A stretch of 64,000 nt of DNA from Eretmocerus hayati (GCA_029851415.1 CM056743.1:70090186-70154185), one strand, 5' to 3'. Counted from the first letter of the stretch, positions 48,487 through 59,640 are shown. Translations and numbers: made by a program. The notes: a model not told the origin generated them from the letters alone.

Positions 48487-48956
48487 GTAAGTATTTCGTC
48501 AAATATCATTATTTTCCTCTGTGGTGATGATTTTTTTTCAACATTAATCGGCTCCTGGAGAATTGGCCCACTTCTTGTCTGCAGTGGATAATTTGTGAGC
48601 ATATTGTAGGAAATTCCCCCATTTTTGAAGAGCAAATGCTGTCGTAGACGAAATTAGTTATGAGGCATATGTACGAAAGCCCGTATGGACATACTGCGAG
48701 TCGCTCTTAAATGTACAAATAACTCGGTGCAAAAAACTCGCTTGATGCGACAATTTCGTGCATCGATACGAATCACTTCGAGCGACTCGCTATTACACAT
48801 ACGAGCTTCCGTGAGGTTAAGAGTGACCTGGCCATCATTTTCAACGTACAAGTTCAACATACAAACTGACGATTGCGTGTAATTGTATCTGTTCGAATAT
48901 TGATCGCATTGCGAATAACAGCTTTGAGAGTAGTATAAATTTTCGTGTCAATGTAG

Positions 48957-49238
48957 CACGAAGAGGCGATGAAGCAGAGGCGCATGATCAGCTCGGTTTC
49001 GAGCAAGCAGGTAGAGAGGAACACGAGAGAGCCATTGAAGTGGAAGAAGAGCATGACAGGAACCATGACCTGGGGAATGCACCCCCGCAGCCCATGCCAC
49101 ACAATCACGCGAATGGTTGGATTCGTGTCGAAGGTGAGGAGGACGACGCTGTCGAAGTAGATTTTCGGCCACTGCGGGTTCCCGATATCGAACAAGAAGC
49201 TGTCCGAGCTAGAGACGGCTTCATTTTCGAGGAGGAGG
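48957..49238 (+). CDS. Exon H: 282-bp phase 1-1 acidic exon
   Basis: The acceptor is GTCAATGTAG and the donor GGAGGAGG|GTGAGG. It encodes RRGDEAEAHDQLGFEQAGRE, EVEEEHDRNHDLGNAPPQPM, EEDDAVEVDFRPL and a closing FEEE. Strongly acidic with a Pro/His-rich centre. A second possible donor, GTCGAAG|GTGAGG at 49133, is also phase 1, so a shorter version (177 bp) would keep the frame too. No known domain. Confidence 0.68.
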
Positions 49239-49579
49239 GTGAGGCATCATCTCTAAGCTATGAATCTTGTCGATTTTAAATTTTGTATAACTCTGCCTCA
49301 AAATGATTCGTGATATGATATAGGATTGACGTTTTGTTGGTGCTTATCCGTCTGTTGCCGAGGAATCCGAATCATTAGTATTATACAAAAACGCAATCAT
49401 ATCTCTCGGAGAAACTCTTGATAATTTATCCAATGCCCTGTTCACCAATTTTAAAGTGTAATGTTCATGAGCACCGCCAGTCGTAATTGTACAATGACTC
49501 GAATGACTAATAATGTGATTCATGAAATGTGAAAATGGCCGTAGTCTTGTAATAGCTGATTGTTTGTCTTAAATTATAG

Positions 49580-49831
49580 GTGGGATAAACATGTTCATGC
49601 ATGAGTAGGCTCTGCCTCCCCCGGATGAAGAACCTGAACCTTCTTCTTTTTGTCTCCGTGAAGCGGGGGCATTTGATGTGATATATCGGCCTTGCGAAGT
49701 GGGAGTGGGTTCGGGAGATAGTGGCGACGATACTTTGAATGGTATGGTCGACGAGGAAGTAGATCGTGAATTTCCCGAAGATTTCTTTGAGATGATGCAG
49801 AAATTACGCAACTTGGAACGACGTGAGTATG
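49580..49831 (+). CDS. Exon I: acidic exon with an early in-frame TAG
   Basis: From the acceptor AAATTATAG (start 49580) to the donor GAGTATG|GTGAGT the exon is 252 bp, phase 1-1. In that frame a TAG lies at 49606-49608, ten codons in. After it the frame is open: PPPDEEPEPSSFCLREAGAF, VGSGDSGDDTLNGMVDEEVD, REFPEDFFEMMQKL. A third possible acceptor at GGATGAAG|AA (start 49631), behind a pyrimidine tract, keeps phase 1 and avoids the stop. So either this acceptor is used, or the TAG ends one isoform, or the exon is mutated. Confidence 0.58.
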
Positions 49832-50151
49832 GTGAGTCGATTCTGTATGATACAACAGAAAATTTAATATATATGTTAAACAGTAGGACATAATGACATT
49901 TGACATGGTGCATGTATTTCTTCAGTGAGATAATCTCGCGAGATGGAAGGAGATAGATTGAATAAGAAACTAGCAATCGTTATTACAGTTTATGATCCGG
50001 CTAATATATTCATCCGTTACATTGAATTCGCATGCTTCTGATGAATTAGTTCCAAGTTCAATCGTGAATACGTCTGTTTTGGTTCATGATTTCCTGGATT
50101 ATTCCTGTTATGGTTTATACATGATGATTGAAATTTCGTATTCTATTATAG

Positions 50152-50301
50152 TAATTGAAAGATCGAATACCGATGGAGGAAACCAAGTTGATTTTGGGAG
50201 AAATCATGATCCAGAACTGGGAGCATCGTGTATTGACGAAGTTGAAAATTCAATTGGAATCGTGGAAGCAGACCAGGATGAGCCACCAAGCGATCCTGCA
50301 G
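50152..50301 (+). CDS. Exon J: 150-bp phase 1-1 acidic exon
   Basis: The acceptor is TTCTATTATAG and the donor CCTGCAG|GTTTGT. It encodes NTDGGNQVDFGRNHDPELGA, SCIDEVENSIGIVE and ADQDEPPSDPA. Acidic and probably disordered. No known domain. Confidence 0.66.
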
Positions 50302-50822
50302 GTTTGTGATATAATGCATTCATCATGATACCGTTCACGTTAAGGGTACATGACAAATTCTCGCTATTTTGCGCGTCTGTATGAAAGGATGAAATGGCGA
50401 TAAACTATTCAAAGATCATCGTGTTGTCTCCGATTCCACTTATATTCGATAATTCTTTACGCGTCAATAGATTGTAGGTCTGAGTAGCAAAGAAATGCAG
50501 AAAAACGGTGATAACCCTTGAAAAGATTTCGATTGTTTCGGAAATGTAGATAATGCAAATTGGAGGGGACTGCAGGGGACTACGTAGTGCGGTACTGTGT
50601 TATCTTAATATTGATAAGATTGCGATCGTCAAATCACCTTTCTTTAATTTTCCTGTGATCGTAACGTGGTCCAAGCTCGATCTCTTGAATCGTATTTGTT
50701 GGGATAGACGGTTAACGTAGTCAGATTCTACAACCTTATTCGAGATGAGCGGCGGGATATGGTGCAGCAATTTCGCAATTGGAAGTGTAAATCTACATTA
50801 CTGTACTCTTTTTTCCTCACAG

Positions 50823-50915
50823 GGGCAAGTGAAATGAGGGCCCCGGTATATTCCGAATCCAAGGATGATGTTTATGATGATGATTACAAAGCATTCATCC
50901 GTGATGAGGTCGAGG
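50823..50915 (+). CDS. Exon K: 93-bp phase 1-1 acidic exon
   Basis: The acceptor TTTTTTCCTCACAG has a strong pyrimidine tract and the donor is GTCGAGG|GTGAGT. It encodes SEMRAPVYSESKDDVYDDDY and KAFIRDEVE. Asp- and Tyr-rich. Confidence 0.68.
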
Positions 50916-51547
50916 GTGAGTATTTGTATAAGGCAATTGTGTCCCAGACTTGATTTCAATATCATATTCGTCACATGAAGGCTCAAGGGGCCTCACTTCC
51001 ACGAAATAAATTGAAGCAGGAGTATTTCTTTAGCCACCTCTTCTTTGCTCTTAGTGAAACTGAGGAAGTGTACAATTGTAGTCATCAACTATTCAATTCC
51101 AATAAGTGAGATTTTGGCGCGGAATATTTTGTTTGCTAGAATGTTAGACAAAATGGAAACGTTAAGTTGCGATGTGAAAATTTGACATGCTTCTCGAGAT
51201 TCTCATAATAGTGTCACTGACGTTGGCCTCAAATCACGCTCTTATCTTTCTTAGTCGCTGATGGCATTGTTTCGAGTTTTGACGCACTTTTGAGATGATA
51301 AAAAATTGCACCACCGATATTTCAATGAGCTAGAAGATAGTGAAGCAACGTTAGCTTGGGATGATTATATTGTTGTGAGTCGATAAAAAGGGAGTTTGGG
51401 TGAATTTAACCTTCAGAAGAAATTCAACAACTGATGATCGTGACTTTGGCATCATAATTCTCCCCGAAACTGTATCTATAAGATTGATCGAAGTAAAACT
51501 AAGATATCTCGTAAAAATATTCTTATAAGCAACCGTTTCCGTTGCAG

Positions 51548-51736
51548 GTGTAGAGATGCCACCTGTCATCGCGCCACAATCTCCAATAATTACTGATATC
51601 CTATTTTCAAGAACCATGTGTGAAATTGATGCTGTAGGAACACCACAAAAAGAAGTCAATGATAGTGGCATTGACGTGACTGAGTGTAGTCGATCGAACC
51701 TTGACCTATCTACTCTCACTGATTCAAGCACGGAAG
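51548..51736 (+). CDS. Exon L: 189-bp phase 1-1 Ser/Thr-rich exon
   Basis: The acceptor is CGTTTCCGTTGCAG and the donor ACGGAAG|GTAATT. It encodes EMPPVIAPQSPIITDILFSR, CEIDAVGTPQKEVNDSGIDV and a Ser/Thr-rich end. Contains PQSP and TPQK, possible proline-directed phosphorylation sites (inference). No known domain. Confidence 0.66.
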
Positions 51737-51810
51737 GTAATTGTTATAACGGCCCGCGTTCTAGTGCGCTAGTGAGCATTTAACATATGAATCTCTACTT
51801 TATGTTCCAG

Positions 51811-51941
51811 GTGTACAAATATGGACTCCTCCGTCCGTAATCCGGGGCAAAAAGCGCAAAAGATCGAGCAAGAGCAGGAACTCACTTCTGACTCAAGTGT
51901 TGAATGTCATGCAAAGCAAGAGATGTCGAACAGGTGGGTGA
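51811..51941 (+). CDS. Exon M: basic, NLS-like last exon
   Basis: A 74-bp intron with acceptor TTTATGTTCCAG precedes it, and entry is in phase 1. It encodes IWTPPSVIRGKKRKRSSKSR and VLNVMQSKRCRTGG, then TGA at 51939. KKRKRSSKSR looks like a nuclear localisation signal, in keeping with a FLYWCH DNA-binding protein. A GTGGGT after CGAACAG (51930) could act as a donor to a further exon, but none was found. Confidence 0.6.
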
Positions 51942-52866
51942 TATAGATTGTTATCCATTCAACATGTTAATGAACGTTATGAGATTATGAGAAACACGAG
52001 TTACCTCGCAAAATTTGACTCGGATACGCAGTAAAAATTGAGCAACGAGATCTTGTATTTCTATCTTGCTTTCACTCGAGAGGGAAAGGGTTGTTTTCGT
52101 GGGAGCAAATTTTCGATCAATTTTCTCATTTACTCGCGTATATTCTTCCACAAATGTCCTCTTTTCCAAAAAATTCTTGGACTATTGTGCCCCTATGACC
52201 ATTCAAAAACCATGAGCCACCCATCTTTGAGGCCCTTTTGTGTTTGTGTGTGTGTGTGTGTGTGATTGTTCGGATTGTGGTATAAGACGTTGTACTGAGC
52301 CTTAAAAAATAGGGTGGAAGATTTATTTTACGGTTGCATTGTGTTTCAAATCTTTGTCTGAAATATTTAGCACTTTTTGGCATTTCTGTGTATAGCCATA
52401 TACATTCAATGAAGATAATATTTCTAGCAGATTTTATGATAGACGATGAGAACGATCGCAAACCCGATAAGCATCGTATTCAAATGACACTCCCACTCCG
52501 AGATGATTAGCAGCGTAGTTGAAAAATGATGGCTTTTAGAACTATCTTTCATTGCCACAGTATTGGAGAGGTTAATCGAAGAATCATACATCACACAGAG
52601 GTCATGGTTTTTAGATCGCATGCAGAGGTTGAAGAAGATCGGTCAACAAGGCAGCGAGTCTTTCCATTATTCCATATATACTTCGCTGCTTTTGCGAAGT
52701 TTCCCATCACTATCGGGCCGATGAAATTTGACTAAGAAATCTTGAGGAGTCCTTGGAGCCCCTAACAAACATATAGTTTAGGATAGTCGATGACCTCTCA
52801 AATTCCCCACTTTCCAGGAGTGTTCGATGATACCTCTTGTTTTTTTCGATTCTATATCACGGGTAA
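51942..52866. other. No supported gene; GT microsatellite
   Basis: A (GT)n tract lies at about 52239-52264. The open frames here are short and overlap on both strands. This may include the 3' UTR of the gene above, but no clear AATAAA-type signal was placed. Confidence 0.4.
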
Positions 52867-54242
52867 CACTGCGCAACAAAATGTTGGGTCTAAAATAATG
52901 CATGGGCCGGACAATGGTTTTGTTGTGTATTTTTCGTCGCTGAAACAGAATCCAATCTCAGATTTGCACCTACACGTCAGGAATTTTTTTTACTGAATTA
53001 AACTGTTTCCCTAAAAATCAGCGTTTCTCACGTTTTTCGCTAATTTTGTAAACTGAAGGTCTTTTGGCCAGGGAGTGCAGATGGGTCAAAATGCATATCA
53101 GAATGTGTTCTTCTCCGTATTTTGACCCGCTGAGCACGATCGTGGTCTTTTTAGAGCATTATATTGCAACCTTGAAGCCGCATGAGCTTATGAGTCCACC
53201 TGGTATTTGGAAAAAAATCTAATTTTGCAATAAATCTTCGAGAAATTATGAAACAGTCTAGAATGGACCAAATCAGATGTTCAACCTCGCATTTTCTCTG
53301 TTTTGTAACATACTTTGAGGAAAATTTCTTTCCAACAGCCGTGGAAGCACTGGTTTGATGCCAGGAATTTTTCTTTTAAACACCTATTTTTGTCATAACT
53401 TTTGCTGTGCTGGAATGATGAGGAGAAGAGTTTCCTCTTGTACGGGGTACCCGAACATGGTTTTCCGACGCAAAATAATCGTCTAAACACGATCTCGTGG
53501 TTTGTTTTGGGATACCATGTCAAGAATTTGGTCTAGGTCAAGAAAACTTCTCGGAAAGCAGGTTTTTTGCGACTAGAAGAAAATTTTGACGTGTTAGCTC
53601 TGAATGAACCACGAGATTCTGTTGAAACGACCATTTTGCGTCGGGAACCATGTATGAGTACCCCGTCCAAGAGGAAACTCTTCTCCTCGTGTTTTCAGCA
53701 CACCAAAAGTTATGACAAAAATAGGTGTTTGAAAGAGAAATTCCCGGCGTCAAACTAGTGCATCCACGGCTGTTGGAAAAATTATTTCCTCAAAGTATAT
53801 TACAAAACGAAGGAAATGCGAGGTTGAGCGTCTAATTCGGTCCACTCTAGACTGTTTTCTGATTCCTCGAAGATTTATTGCAAAAATAGATTTTTTTCCA
53901 AATACCAGATGGACTCATAAGCTCATACGGCTTCGAGGTTGCAATATAGTGCTCTAAAAAGACCAGGATTGTGCTCAGCGGGTCGAAATACGTAGGAGAA
54001 CACATTCTAATATGCATTTTGACCCATCTTTACTCCCTGGCCAAGAGACCTTCAGTTTACAAAATTAGCGAAAAACGTGACAAACGCTGTTTTTTAGAGA
54101 ATCAGTTTGATTTAACTTGCAAAAAATCCTGCCGTGTAGGCGCAAATCTGAGCTCGGATTCGGTTTCAGCGTCGAGAAATACACAAAAAAGTCATTGGCC
54201 GGTCTATCCATTATTTCAGACCCAAAATTTTGTTGCGCAGTG
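52867..54242. mobile_element. 1376-bp fold-back element with TAA duplication
   Basis: The termini are CACTGCGCAACAAAATGTTG and its near complement, ending GTTGCGCAGTG. TAA lies directly outside both ends (52864-52866 and 54243-54245). The arms pair along their length around about 53554; for example AACTGAAGGTCTTTTGGCCAGG near 53052 pairs with CTGGCCAAGAGACCTTCAGTTT near 54038, and TCAACCTCGC at 53281 with GCGAGGTTGA at 53818. A 3-bp TWA duplication fits the PIF/Harbinger superfamily. No transposase. Open frames inside are shadows. Confidence 0.82.
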
Positions 54243-54429
54243 TAATTCGTGTACGAACTCAACTCTCCGATGAGATGTTCCTGAAAACTACATTCATTCG
54301 ATATCATTCCCAGTTTCTTCGAAATTTTTGACCTGCGGCCCCGAAAAAGGCATAAGAGATGCGATGCGCTGATTACGCGAATTTCTGCGACTTGACATAA
54401 ACACACGAGTGTCATCTCACCAGCAAATT

Positions 54430-55790
54430 CGATTCTCTGGATATCGATTCATCGTAATAAACATCGTCTGGTGTCACGTCGTCGCAGTCTGAAACGAACA
54501 TCAAAGGACAGGCGTCTCACCAGCCCGTGAGATTTCCCGATTTTCATGTCACTGCTACTCATCACGCCATTTTTCCACGATCGATGAATGTATTTCCTCG
54601 GGAACATTCGTGTTGGATGTAATGTGACGCGCCGGCGGGGGAGGATTTCCACTGTTTGATATAGATGACTGAATTTGTGAGTGAACTGACACGAAAGATC
54701 AGTGATGATTTCATCGAGTGGTTGGATTCTCTGAATATCCATTTATTGTAGTGAACATGGTGAAGAGAAGCACGTCGTCGCAGTCGAAAATGAATATCAC
54801 GAGGAGGTGTCTCACCTGCCCGTGCGTCTCGCGGATGGCAACGGCATCGCTTGTCATCGCGTCGAATTGCTATAATCGATGATTGTATTCATACGAGAAT
54901 ATTTGCAATTGGCTCAATATTATATGGCTGCGGGAGAGGAGTTCCTCTGTTCGATGTTCTGAGTACATAGATTTCTGGATCTGTACGCGAGCTGGCACAG
55001 ACTATTGTCAATCGTCCTATGAAATACTTTGATTCTCTGAATATTCATTTATTGTAGTAAACATCGTGAAGAGAAGCACGTCGTCGCAGTCCAAAATGAA
55101 TATCACGAGGAGGTGTCTCACCTGCCCGTGCGTCTCGCGGATGGCGACGGCATCGCTTGTCATCGCGATGACTTGCTATAATCGATGATTGTATTCATAC
55201 GAGAATATTTGCAATTGTCTGAATATTATCCGTCTGCTGGAGAGAAGTTCCTCTATTCGATGTTCTGAGTACATAGATCTCTGGATTTGTACGTGAGCTG
55301 GCACGGACTATCGTCAATAGTTCTATGAAATACTTTCATTCTCTGAATATTCATTTATTGTAGTAAACATCGTGAAGAGAAGCACGTCGTCGCAGTCTAA
55401 AATGAATATCACGAGGAGGTGTCTCACCTGCCCGTGCGTCTCGCGGATGGCGACGGCATCGCTTGTCATCGCGCTGACTTTCTATAATCGATTATATTGT
55501 TTCCATACGAGAATATTTGCAATTGGCTCAATAATATCCGTCTGCTGGAGAGAAGTTCCTCTGTTCGATGTTCCGAGTCCATAGATCTCTAGAGCTATGT
55601 GAGGAGTGCCACAGAGTATCGTCGATAATTATATCAAATACCTCGATTCTCTGAATATTCATTCATTGTAGTGAACATCGTGAATAGAAGCACGTCATCG
55701 CAGCTCAAAATGAATATCACGGGGAGTTATCCCACCGATGACTGTTACCACCCCAGAATATTTGCAATGGTTTTGATGTAATTCGTCTGC
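54430..55790. repeat. Tandem array of about five ~306-bp units
   Basis: CTGAATATTCATTTATTGTA recurs at about 54435 (diverged), 54731, 55037, 55343 and 55651, spaced 296, 306, 306 and 308 bp. Each unit contains AAGCACGTCGTCGCAGTC, AATATCACGAGGAGGTGTCT and a CCCGTGCGTCTCGCGGATGG block. The two central units are the most alike, and the first and last are degraded. Weak coding-like stretches in the units are not open across unit boundaries. Confidence 0.92.
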
Positions 55791-56411
55791 GGAATAGGAG
55801 TTTTGATCTTTGATATCCTCAGATTACAAATTTTCGTAGCTGTTCGTGAACTGGCTCGGGTTGTCATGGGTTATCTTGAAAACAGGGCGATTACCGCCTT
55901 CACACGACATTACCGAGTACGGTGCCTGAATGAAATTGCTGCACCAATCTGGCCGGGATTTTTCGTCGTCCAATGTCGTAGTTCCTTTTGTTATCATATT
56001 ATCAAATTTAGTTTCGTCGTTTGATCACCAGTGTGAATCGTGTGCTTCGTTCGCTGAACGGGCCGAGAAGCTAGTGTCGCATTACGAGATTTCATTCGCG
56101 CAGAATTACTTATACTGGTGTGTGGATATCTTACATATCATCCCGCGCACCTCTTTCAAGTGGAAAATGAGATGTTGAGATTAGTCGGAAGCTAACGTTG
56201 ATATTTGAATAATCTGACTTCATCCGGGGTAGTCGTGAGTTCTCTTGAATCAGTTGAATTATCTAGAAAACCCGTGACAACCAGATGTCTCGACTCACGT
56301 GGTGATTAGTTGATGTGTAGACGGAGGAAGTGACTAAGTGAGTTGGTCGTGTATTGTAACTCGTGAAGCGTTCTGTACCTCGTTCCGCGTCAAGTTCAGT
56401 GCTGGCCAAGT
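55791..56411. other. Degenerate repeat flank, no gene
   Basis: The sequence at 56250-56405 resembles the start of the ~325-bp repeat at 58280-58400 (GTGATTAGTTGATGTG..., GACTAAGTGAGTTGG..., TGTATTGTAACTCGTGAAG). The rest is unassigned. Confidence 0.45.
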
Positions 56412-58053
56412 AGTTCCGCGAGAAACAGACCTACAAAAAAGGGTCACGTCTTAAATTTTTTTCTCGACTTTTTTATTCGATCCTATGGTACAAAATATGA
56501 ACTTTTCACTGCCTATGGGGCCCCAAAGAATTTCAGCTACCTTTAAAGTACATTACTTTGTTCTTTTGAATTATGTTCAACAGAAAATTTAGGGAATTTG
56601 TTTCCAGTGAAATGAATTTTTCTCGAATTCGTTCACAGATACAGAGATGCGGTTTGCGGCATTCGAAAGGTCTTGAAAAACCTATCAAAATCAGTTATTC
56701 AGACTTGATGTTGATGTCTTGGGTGATTTTTTCGGGCAAAAGAGTGAAAAAACATAGAAGATCAAATTTCTCGTAAACCTAATTTTTTTAAGATCTTGAA
56801 AGTACGATATTTGATATAAAATTTTGTGTTCTTTCAGAAAAAAATAGTCCGAATTCCTTTTGTGCGTTGTAACGCCTATTTTTGCCAATTATCGCAAATC
56901 CATTTTCTAGACTTCTGGAAATCATCTGTTTTCTGCGCATGCGCAGAAATTTGGATCCTTGAAACCAATTCTGTTGGGAAGCCAAAAAAATTGCCTTCAA
57001 AATGATTACCTGCCGAAGTGAATTCCATGCATTTGAGCCAGAGTTGCAACGTTCAAAAGACCACTGAATCTTGATAGTTCCTCAGAGGTGGGTCGGAGGT
57101 ACTGGAGACAGCAGTAAGGAAAATCCACGCCTGGGTTCTTATTCCGAGATCGCAATGTTAGGTGTTAGTAATGGTATGTAACGTGTATGTAGCGTAGTTC
57201 CCTTGAAAACTGCTGTGCATAAGCGAGGAGGCGCTAGTTATTAGTACCAAAGCGCCCCCTCGCTTATGCACAGCGGTTTTCAAGAGAACTACGTTACATA
57301 CACATTACATACCATTACTTACACCTAACATCGCGATCTCGGAATAAGACCCCTGGCCCCGTTTGTGGCGTCCATCGACGTGCCGCACTCGAGCTGGAGG
57401 CTCATCTTCCATACGTTGTAGATTCGGTTCAAATGCATGAAATTGACTTCAGCAAGTGGTCAGTAAGTAAATTTTCTTGGCTTTATAATGGAATGAGTTT
57501 CAAGGATCGAAATTCCTGCGCATGCGCGGAAAACAGACAATTTCCAAAAGCCTGGGATATAAATTTTTGATAATTGGCAAAAATAGGTGTTAGAACGCAG
57601 AAAAGGTATTCGGGACTATTCTTATCTGAAAGAACACAAAATTTTACGTGAAATCTCAAATTTTCAAAATTCTAGAAAATTGGATTTTCGAGAAATGTTA
57701 TCTTCTATGTTTTTCTATTCTTTTGTCCGATAAAATCACCCAAGACATCAAAATCAACTTCACAAGACCGATTCCGATCGGTTTTCCAAAGAGCTTTCGA
57801 ATGACGCAAGTCGCATCTCTGTATATGTGAACAATTCGAGAAAGATTCATTTTATTGAAAAAAATACCCTAACTTTTTTGTTGAACACAATTCAAAAGAA
57901 CATAGTAATGTACATTGAAGGTACCTGGAATTTTTATTTGGGGCCCCATACGTAGTGAAAAGTTCATATTTTGTCCCATAGAATCGGATGAAAAGGTCGA
58001 GAAAAAAATTTAAGACATGACCCGTTTTCGTAGGTCTGTTTCGCGTTGAACTG
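56412..58053. mobile_element. 1.64-kb fold-back element (family A), inserted in a tandem repeat
   Basis: The coordinates of paired blocks sum to about 114464: GAAACAGACCTAC at 56422 pairs with GTAGGTCTGTTTC at 58030, the GGGGCCCCA blocks near 56518 and 57940 pair, and the centre (57162-57333) is a tight palindrome around CATAAGCGAGGAGGCGC. Internal TCTGCGCATGCGCAG near 56933 and its partner near 57517, with neighbouring sequence, resemble the element at 9935-11215. No ORF. It separates two parts of the ~325-bp repeat unit. Confidence 0.8.
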
Positions 58054-58640
58054 CTCGTATATCAATGTGAGTGTTGTGTTAGTATTTATTGTGAAGTGTA
58101 TCATCTCGAAGAGCCCAAATGTGATTGCGAAATAGTCAAGAATCGTGAATAACTAACAGTGATATCATTGCAATGAAAGAGAAGCCATTGGAGAGTGTGA
58201 CCAAGTACGCAAGGATCCTGATTTCCCGGGAAGCACTATTGGAGTAATATCCGAGATTGTAATTGTGAAATGGGTGTGAAATTGAGGCCGTTACAGTCAT
58301 ATGTTTTGATGAAACTCGTGTTGAGTTGATGTGCAGGGATCGGGAGTGACCAAGTGAGTTAATTTTGTATTGTAAGTCGTGAAGTATTGTGTACAGTGTT
58401 CTGTTAGTGTTTATGGTGAAGTGTATCATCTCGGATAATACAAATGTGGTTGTGAAACAGTGATGGATCTCGAATAACTAATAGTGATATGAGTGCAAGC
58501 AAAGCCCAGTCACTAAAGAGTGGGAGTAAGTGGGCCGGCCACTAAGTGCGCGTCGATTCTGATTACCCGGGAAGCACTGATGAAGTGATACGGTGTCAAA
58601 GTGGTGCGATGTGACAATTTAGGTTGTGAGAAGTGTAAGT
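58054..58640. repeat. Two copies of a ~325-bp tandem repeat
   Basis: GTTAGTATTTATTGTGAAGTGTATCATCTCG at about 58078 recurs as GTTAGTGTTTATGGTGAAGTGTATCATCTCG at about 58403. The following segments (CAAATGTGATTGCGAAATAG..., AATAACTAACAGTGATAT...) also recur. The block before the fold-back at 56250-56405 looks like part of another unit. Confidence 0.8.
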
Positions 58641-58854
58641 GTCAGTGGCCCACAGTGAGAAAAAAAATTCGCCAGACGGCACAATTATGCGTTACTCTTA
58701 GAGAGGCAATATCGGAGTTTCCAAGGTGATGATATCGTCGCTTCTTCAAACGAAATTTTGATTATTTTCCCTCGAATATTGTCCAGAAGTGTCATGACAG
58801 TGGTATTCACTGAAACACGGAAATTCTTTGAAAAACGCAGAATTAGTTGTTCAA

Positions 58855-59640
58855 TCCGGCGAGGGAGCGATTTACTTTGATTTTTATGAGGAACTAGATT
58901 GATGTAGTTCTAATAAAAATTGTTTGGTACCTCGAGTTATTCAAAAAATCGTGATTCTTCTGGTTTTCTGGGCTTTTAGGGTTTTTTTGCCAATATTTAG
59001 AATTTTTGACCACGCCAATTGGAAGAGTATGCAATTTCACATCAAAAGATGTGGGTCAAAAGAGATTTCAAAATTTCATCTTATTCGCACTGCACTAATC
59101 AAATCATGAGCTAGCCCAGAAAATGCACCCGAGGCCTGAGAAAGCTCATAGAACTCGAAGGGGGAGCGATCTACGTCGATTTTTATTGCGAGTAGAGTTG
59201 TTGCATTCCTCTGGACAAATATTTTTGTGCACCCAGTTTTTCAAAAACTCGTAATATTTCGGTTTGTTTGGGGTTTTTTAGCGAGATGCCGAATTGTCAA
59301 AACCGCCAATCGAGAGAGAAGGATATCCTACGTCGAAATATGTGGTTCAAAACATTCCAGATCCTATTCGCAGTACACCGGTGAAATCATAAGCTAGCCC
59401 GGGAATTGCACCAGGCCTGGGAAACTAGAACAACTCGAAGTGGCAGCGATTCACGTTGATTTCCATGGGGAATGAAGTTGTTGCATTTCTCTCAACAAAG
59501 ATTTCTGTTCCCCCAGTTTTCGAAAGCATCGTAACTTCTTCATCGCAAAGTGGTGGCGTGGGAATAGCATTGTGGAACGTTCATATTCTATCGCAAAAAT
59601 TTCGGGATTTTCTGATCGGTGTGTAACTGTCACGTTCTAC
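58855..59640. repeat. Three degenerate ~285-300-bp tandem repeats
   Basis: GGGAGCGATTTACTTTGATTTTTATG near 58862, GGGAGCGATCTACGTCGATTTTTATT near 59160 and GGCAGCGATTCACGTTGATTTCCATG near 59442 start similar units. Each goes on to TTGTTGCATT... and CCCAGTTTTTCAAAAACTCGTAA-like blocks. Clearly older than the 306-bp array. Confidence 0.75.

Larger units (their letters stand above)
42351..51941 (+). other. Gene model: FLYWCH/MULE-derived gene with serial phase-1 exons
   Basis: Proposed single plus-strand gene. Exons: A 42351-42691, B 43311-43563, C 44034/44039-44178, D 44389-44518, E 44586-44681, F 44792-45076, G 45542-45668 joined to 48353-48486, H 48957-49238, I 49580-49831, J 50152-50301, K 50823-50915, L 51548-51736, M 51811-51941. 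Nearly every junction has AG before and GTRAG-like sequence after. The A-to-B join is phase 2. E to L all begin and end in phase 1 and are multiples of three. The product would have a DNA-binding head, the start of a transposase core, a very acidic disordered body and a basic tail. Weak points: the B-C-D joins do not keep one clean frame, exon I has an upstream in-frame TAG, and G carries a transposon. The set may therefore be one gene, a gene plus alternative isoforms, or a decaying gene. Confidence 0.6.

Noticed and set aside
45782..48527. Mirrored open frames in the arms of the 45669-48343 element (for example 46193-46405 and 47463-47819)
   Set aside because: They are the same DNA read from both arms and stop within or just past the arm. 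No domain or codon pattern supports them.
44586..51736. Bicycle-type insect effector gene (many small symmetric exons)
   Set aside because: Those genes encode secreted cysteine-bearing proteins with a signal peptide. This locus starts with a FLYWCH zinc finger, has few cysteines and ends in a nuclear-type basic stretch.
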